From Macrosoma leucophasiata (lineage: Eukaryota; Arthropoda; Insecta; Lepidoptera; Hedylidae), in contig JAWQUS010000010.1 of the NCBI GenBank assembly GCA_036365455.1, positions 19,206,501 to 19,270,500 on the forward strand: a stretch of DNA of 64,000 nt, written 5' to 3'. How positions within the stretch are numbered: position 1 is the stretch's first letter; every line of letters begins with the position of its first letter. This document shows, piece by piece, positions 58,274-64,000 of the stretch. Below the pieces are notes generated by a model. That model had not been told where the DNA came from. It worked only from the letters and a program-made list of their open reading frames with translations, and did not search any database. The position numbers were made by a program, and so were the translations under genes.

Positions 58274-58570
58274 TTTGTGCTACTCTCACAGACACTGCAC
58301 TAGGTCCATAAACATCGCAAATTTTTTTCGCTGCTTGCGTTGCATTTTTACCTTTTTTGTAGTAAAATTTTGAAATGTATCGAATTTCTTCATTAGATTC
58401 ATTCATCTTGACAGTACGAAAAACAAATGAAAATCACACATTTGCCTAATTTGAATTTGGAATTATGTTCTTTAAATTTTTACTTTCAATTATACCAAAA
58501 CCAGCCAGATACAAATACTACAGCCAAAGAGATTTTATTACTACTATTTTATGACTTTTTCCCCAACCTA

Positions 58571-59715
58571 ATAGTTTTTTTTTTTCTTTTTATTATTGTA
58601 TCAATTAACAAAAGTTTTAACATTATATCACTTAATGCTAGCATTGGAAAACCACTACGGTTTGTAAGTATGCTAACCTAATTTACGTCGGTAGGTAGGT
58701 AAAAAACTGTACATACAATAAGGAAGACCTTAAACAACAGTAACTGATAATAATGGAATACATAATCTGTTGAACTTTAAGTACTTAATCTCTTTGATAT
58801 CGCCGGAATCAGAGGAAATAAACTACTAATCAACTGACTACACGAAGTCAAGTTAAAAGAAAACACGAAATTAAATACCTAAAGTAAATATGTTTTAATT
58901 AATAAATGTTACATTATAATTAAATTTTCACGTACCTAATTAAAGAAAGAGTCCCTAAATTTATTCCAGCGAACAAATTTCCACCACAAAATTACCAGAA
59001 TATCAATTGATGTGAATTGTGTAATGGATTTGTTCCTGACCCTTGGAACACGGGTCTGGCGACGCCGGCTAATTGGAAGGGAGCTATAGTGCTGTCGTAA
59101 TTATTGGGAGTAGGTCCTTATAATTATGTTGAAAATTGATATCCTGCTGGCAAAAAAATAATTTGGCAGATTGAGTGCTGTAATCGTTTGCTTTTATATT
59201 TTTGCAGGCACTTTCAAATAATAACTCGAAGAAATAATATCTCTCTTAGAAACCTCTATTACGACACAATAAAGGTGTTAAGAGGCTAAGTGACTGTTAA
59301 TTTTATAGCGAGTGAATTTGTAATAATTATCATCCCACAGTTGCCATATCGTTGTAATGATACCATTATTACTGTTTTCGTCATGTATGCGGGTTTTGTG
59401 TAATATTTTATTAGGGCGACATATTCTTTACGACATACGTAGCTTATATAAAATGACACGTACGTAGATTTCGAAAACATTTTAGCGAATCTAGTCAAGG
59501 TTATCTGAGCAGTTCAGTTTTGAGAAAACAGTAAGTAGGTATGTTAATATACTAAACACGACTTTCAACAGCTGTGCCTACGAGTTCATGACTGAAATAT
59601 TATTTAGGCACATAAGTTTATATAGATCGGTATGTACGTACGTACGTCCGTAGATGTACTTTTACTTTTATCTAACCATATACCTATATTGTTACAATTA
59701 TAACAAGCAGTTCAC
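58571..59715. other. No gene seen
   Basis: AT-rich sequence without a supportable exon, RNA gene or bounded repeat. Confidence 0.4.
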
Positions 59716-60008
59716 CACTGGTAGTAGAGCTTCAGTGACGGAGCTCGCGGGCGTAGGCAGAGTAGGCACCATCGCATTAACTAATATACTTGCCGCTAAA
59801 TGGGAGTGTTCAGCACTATTGTGTTCCGGTCAGGTGGTAATGTACGGCCCTGTAATTTCCACCACAGAGGCATAACACCTTAGGCCTCAGGAGTGGTAAC
59901 GCATCTGCATTTTGAACTTGATCTTTGTGTAAGTGTCTATAGGCTGCAGTCATCACTTAACATCAATGTGAACTGCATGCTTGTTTCCCACTTCCATAAC
60001 ATAAAAAA
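59716..60008 (+). repeat. SINE-like family A, near full-length
   Basis: It starts ACTGGTAGTAGAGCTTCAGT and ends TTCCCACTTCCATAACATAA plus an A run. A short piece of the middle of the family repeats at 60008-60105. Confidence 0.8.
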
Positions 60009-60109
60009 ACACTATCGTGTTCCGATGAAATAATGCACGAAAATACATGGCCCCGTAATAACTGTCACAAAGACAAAAGTTATGCCTCAGGGTGGCAACA
60101 GGTATAAAC

Positions 60110-60997
60110 TGGAAACTGTGTTGAACAAAATGCGTTTTGTTAACCCACATCTTTGATAATCCTTTCATATTTATCGGGTACTTATATACCTAAATATTGT
60201 GCTGCTGCTTACTTTCAACAAATTCAAAGCCATTTTAGATCTAAAAAATATCATACTAATCAAACGCCTTACTTAACAGTTCGTTAAACAAGTCACCCTA
60301 ATTGCCTCAATCCTATTTCAAAATGTACACCATAAAATGAAGTTGACCGTGGGCTTGCCGTGACATAATTATAAGACATTACCTACATAAATTCCCCCTG
60401 GCAATGTTTCGAACTTTGTTTATCTTTATGTTTACAAAATGTTTTGGAGACTTGTCATATCCTTGACCCGTCGAGTGGGGAAAATATTACATTGGCCTAA
60501 AGAAAAATACAAAATGTATGCAACGTAAATGTATTGCCATATTTTATATCACGTCTCTGAAAAGGATTTGATTATGTTAGACTCGTTGTACCAACTTTTA
60601 GAATAAGGAAACTTTAGCTTAATTCCAAGAGATTCGCCAAAGGCAGTTGTGATTCTACTTACGAGATTAAGTTATTTACAATGGTTAAATTCCTGTCTAA
60701 GCAAACTGTTCACGAGAATGAGCCATTCTACGGGCTTTATTGAATACCTAATACTGATATCGTCTATGATAATATTGAATCACCAGCCAACTTATTCAGA
60801 GTTAATATTGGTCTTTCATCAACACTGTTTAGTATGCCGAGAGAAAATACAACGTTACAAAATTGTATAACATCACCGCTAATAAGTTTTTCATCTACAC
60901 TGAATGTTTCATTTCGACCTGATATACATACCTACAGTTGTTTCTATTGTAGACACAGACATTTTCCTGGGTTTAATTTTTAATATGCATTTGAATT
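60110..60997. other. No gene seen
   Basis: No exon or bounded repeat is supportable. Confidence 0.4.
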
Positions 60998-61062
60998 CAA
61001 AGAGCAACGCGGGCCACCGGTCGCGGCCGACCGGAGCGGCCAGTGGCCCGCATTGCTCTATG
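60998..61062. mobile_element. 65-bp remnant of the hAT-like MITE family
   Basis: The ends CAAAGAGCAACGCGGGCCAC and GTGGCCCGCATTGCTCTATG match the termini of 1287-1582. Flanks TTTGAATT and TGTGAATT agree at seven of eight bases, as a worn 8-bp target duplication. Almost all interior sequence is gone, leaving two facing ends. Confidence 0.8.
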
Positions 61063-61306
61063 TGTGAATTAGATATAAATAGATACTGAAACCCATGGTG
61101 TCGGGGCGTGATGATCCCACCACCTACTAGTAGAGAGCAATTCTTCCGCTAGTGCAGTCAGTGAACCGAACAATGGCGGTTAAACTATTCCATCAGACGG
61201 CAGTAAATACAATAACGCGGAACGGGCAGCAGCGTTCCACGATAATGCGATCGTCAACCCGCATACCAAACGTGGGGAATATATCCTCTGAAGTGATAAT
61301 GTTCAT

Positions 61307-61480
61307 GCCATCTATTACCAACTATGCTAGTTAGGCAAGGCAACCGATTTCACAAGCATGTGTTAATGCGAAATAATATAAAACAATTATTAAGGGTAAA
61401 AGCGACTTCTTTACTATATTCAATAAACTGCAAAGTCTATTATATCGGTTGCCTAACTAGCATAGTTGGTAATAGATGGC
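61307..61480. mobile_element. Inverted-repeat element, 34-bp arms
   Basis: GCCATCTATTACCAACTATG and CTAGTTAGGCAA (61307-61338) are repeated inverted at 61447-61480, apart from a 5-bp GGCAA duplication on the left. The loop carries CACAAGCATGTGTTAATGCG and ATAATATAAAAC, which recur at 61660-61692. Confidence 0.8.
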
Positions 61481-61542
61481 GCTGCTGCTACCATAAAGCA
61501 ATGCAATAGATGTGAAGGAAAGATTTGACAAATCGGGCAGGG

Positions 61543-61692
61543 CTTCAGTAGCTCAATTGGAAGAGCGGCTGGACTAGATTCCTAGTAGGTCGCGAGTTCG
61601 AGTCTCGTCTGAAGTCAAATTTTTCTTTCCATTTTTCTTTAAAAATAAAATATATTTCACAAGCATGTGTTAATGCGAAATAATATAAAACA
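61543..61692 (+). repeat. tRNA-like element (GACTTC family)
   Basis: GCTTCAGTAGCTCAATTGGA (box A-like) and GCGAGTTCGAGTCTCGTC (box B-like) close with TGAAGTC. The anticodon arm does not pair. The downstream AAATATATTTCAC and GCGAAATAATATAAAAC is shared with 4032-4190, so the unit is a repeat rather than a tRNA gene. Confidence 0.7.
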
Positions 61693-62079
61693 TGAAAATA
61701 TCACCATAATGTTGCCCATAGAAATATGAACTTTACCCAGTATTTAAAATTAAAAAAATATATATCTGAGCGTTTAATTTATGTAATTGGTAATTATCAA
61801 TAAATATATTGTATATTGAACACTACAATTCTCCGATCGAGCTATATCCATAAAGTCTCTGTAGGATAAGTGATGTCTGAACTGAACATTACGCAAATGT
61901 TGCAGAGATTACATAATCGATAATGGCACACGGTAGTGATAGCATAAATTAACAAGCATTCGATATTCTCTCATCAATGCTATGTAACTAACGACTTAGT
62001 ACATAGTCATTGTGAAAGATAAAGATAATAAAGATTGGTAACTATCACCGAGAAAAAATAACTTTTTTTATGTTTTAGA

Positions 62080-62475
62080 CGTGGCAAACAAGCATGCAGT
62101 TCACATTGTTGTTAAGTGATGACTGCAGCCTATGTACACCCTCACAAAGACCAAAGTCAAAATGCAGATGCGTTACCACTCCTGAGGCCTAAGGTGTTAT
62201 GCCTCTGTGCCGGAAATAACGGGGCCGTACATTACCACCTGACCGGAACACGATATTGCTGAACACTACCATTTAGCGGCAAGTATATTAGGTAATGCGG
62301 TGTTGCCTACGCCCTCGAGCTCCGTCTTTGGAGCTCTACCACCAGCGAAACTTAAGGTCTCAGGTGCAAACTCAGTGGGGGCAACGGATCTGCATTTCGA
62401 TCTCAGCTTTTTTTATAGATATCTTTAGGCTGGAGTACCATTAATATGAATTGCATGCTTGTTTGCTTTGAAAAA
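62080..62475. repeat. SINE-like family A pair, head to head
   Basis: 62080-62345 is a good minus copy (GCATGCAGTTCACATTG to GGAGCTCTACCACCAG). It is followed at once by a worn plus fragment (62354-62475, GATCTGCATTTCGATCTC to ATTGCATGCTTGTTTGC). The pair could form a hairpin. Confidence 0.75.
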
Positions 62476-63140
62476 AATATGTGAATAATTGAAATTCATG
62501 GACGTCTTATTGTAATTTTCTTTTATTTTTTTGCAAGATGGAATCCCTACAACAATGTAACTTTCAATGTAGCTCAAAGCACTTATGGTGATATAAGATT
62601 ACTTATTATATGAATAGAAAGACGTCTGAAATAGTTTTTCTTTGTGGCCTGATGAATTCCATTAAAATTCCGGGTAAAAGCTATTGAAATGTACATTCTA
62701 GTGATGAAATATTAAATTATGATCGAAACTAATATCTGGCTCTTGCTGAAATTGATCTTACGATAAGTCACACTATTTGCAACGGATTACAATATTGAAA
62801 TTGAGTTGAAGCGAAAGACAAGAACTTCTAAATTATTCGAATATAGGTAAAAAGAGAATAATAATTCTAGATAAGAAAATATAATAATTTTAAATATTCA
62901 TGGTTTTTAACATTAGGTATTATAAACACAGGAACTTAAGTTTGGCTTGTACCTACGTAGGTACCGTAGATATATAGTTAGTATTAAAATAAAATTTCAA
63001 TTGGCCTCGGTGGCCTTATGATCCATTCTAGGTAGATTATTTTTTTGTTTTTTTTTTCACTGTGAGAATTCTCCGGAAGACTAGGAGTTTGGAAATATCC
63101 ATGTTAAGGATATTAGAATATTATTATATGAATTTAAATA
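62476..63140. other. No gene seen
   Basis: AT-rich with no supportable exon or repeat boundary. Confidence 0.4.
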
Positions 63141-63296
63141 CATACGCTTACACTAACAGTCATCCATTAGGTGTAAACACGGGTGCCGTTGTACACACAC
63201 GACACATGCATAGGTAAATACTAAATACCGAGACCAGGAACCCGCGAACCTCGGTTCAAACGCTCGTCACACACCGCTGGACCAATTGTGTCGTCA
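63141..63296 (-). repeat. tRNA-derived SINE family C copy, worn
   Basis: Recognised by ACATACGCTTACACTAACAG at the left and CACACCGCTGGACCAATTGT at the right. The T-arm is damaged and the middle is shortened. Confidence 0.65.
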
Positions 63297-64000
63297 TAAG
63301 AATATTCAGATAAAGCGAACAGAAAAATAAAAAAATTAAATTAAGACCTATTTACATCTTGTTAGCAATTTGTCTTGACCGCATTTTCAAATCTTGTTTT
63401 GCTGTCACTAGCAAACATTTCAGTTGTTTGTTTTCTATTTCTACTGAAAAATATGTCATCTACAGTTCAAATTAGTTGAAAACAAAACGTTTTTAAATTT
63501 CGTCTTTATCAAGAACGGAGCTTATTATTATACTTTAAAATTACAACACCTTATCGATTCGTCGGGGACCAAATTATTTAGCGAATAGTGGTTGATTTTT
63601 GAAAATAAGTTAATCAATAATCATCACCCAAGGTTTTCTCATCAACTTTAATATCATTGTACATAAAGATGGAAGATACTGTGAAAACGTAGTTACCACA
63701 GTCTTAAGAACGCATCTATTAATCCTATACTATGTGTAGTATAAATACTATAATATTTACTAATATTTTGGGAATCTTTTGGAATTTACCGATATGATAA
63801 CATGCAAAATCTACGACTTTCTTACAATTATAGACACACTAGGTCTAGTTAAATATGCAATATGCAATCCAATTTCATTCAACAATATGGCAAGTCTTCT
63901 TGATTATCTGAGCAGTTTTAAAGGAAGTCGATTTTGAATGGAATAGAAGTTAGCAATTTGAATTTAGTTTTCAACATGTTCAATCGAATGAAATTCTTAT
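63297..64000. other. No gene seen to the window edge
   Basis: AT-rich sequence without a supportable feature. Confidence 0.4.

Larger units (their letters stand above)
55276..58570 (-). pseudogene. mariner copy D carrying two nested DNA transposons
   Basis: The ends are TAGATTGGGGAAAAAG on the left and GACTTTTTCCCCAACCTA on the right. The C-terminal transposase (55903-55352) keeps [16 protein letters not shown] and [12 protein letters not shown] but has lost about 32 codons in frame between CV and QEVERK. The N-terminal part is split by insertions at 55933-57561 and 57777-58273. The start ([14 protein letters not shown]) is at 58406. It is inactive. Confidence 0.92.

Noticed and set aside
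61543..61615. Possible tRNA gene
   Set aside because: It has the same defects as the 4032 copy and belongs to the same repeat family.

Overview
The window looks like nuclear DNA from a moth or butterfly. It is AT-rich, has one many-exon gene with short introns and GT-AG splice sites, and is packed with mariner, hAT-type, RTE- and CR1/Jockey-type elements, several SINE families and dozens of short inverted-repeat elements of the kind common in Lepidoptera. The organism call is inference from gene structure and repeat content. No bacterial, organellar or viral gene was seen.

Genes. The clearest gene is Plaa (phospholipase A2 activating protein, the Doa1/Ufd3 cofactor of p97/Cdc48). It lies on the minus strand in 16 coding exons between 16977 and 2022. 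The exons join in phase into a 778-residue protein with a WD40 propeller, a PFU domain and a PUL domain. About 960 bp upstream, a divergent plus-strand first exon (17936-18040) encodes a probable mitochondrial presequence. The rest of that gene is not certain, but a spliceable plus-strand exon at 29047-29155 is a candidate. On the minus strand, 29434-34090 and 35849-36613 are the last two exons of a large, mostly disordered protein (about 1,800 residues visible) that I cannot name. Its 5' exons lie outside what I could recognise.

Mobile DNA, left to right. 1-17 kb: Plaa introns host two hAT-like MITEs with clean 8-bp target duplications (one just outside the gene), a full-length SINE with a 5S-rRNA-like head and an 11-bp target duplication, inverted-repeat elements and a truncated RTE retrotransposon. 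19-24 kb: a broken mariner, a decayed RTE copy split by a hAT MITE inside its reverse transcriptase motif, then about 1.1 kb of ATTC/ATTTC satellite. 25-29 kb: SINEs and near-perfect palindromes. 34.5-35.8 kb: a mariner in the last intron of the large gene. 37-54 kb: many SINE copies, LINE fragments, and a mariner split by a CR1/Jockey-like LINE. 55-58.6 kb: a mariner carrying two further DNA transposons, one with 461-bp inverted arms and one placed exactly between AAA and TTT, as described for Spy elements. 58.6-64 kb: mostly non-coding, with more SINE copies, a 65-bp remnant of the hAT MITE family and a tRNA-like element.

The most unusual observations are the triple nest at 55.3-58.6 kb, the decayed duplicate of Plaa exon 5 inside its own intron, the 5S-headed SINE, and the hAT MITE family that shrinks from 296 to 65 bp while keeping its ends.
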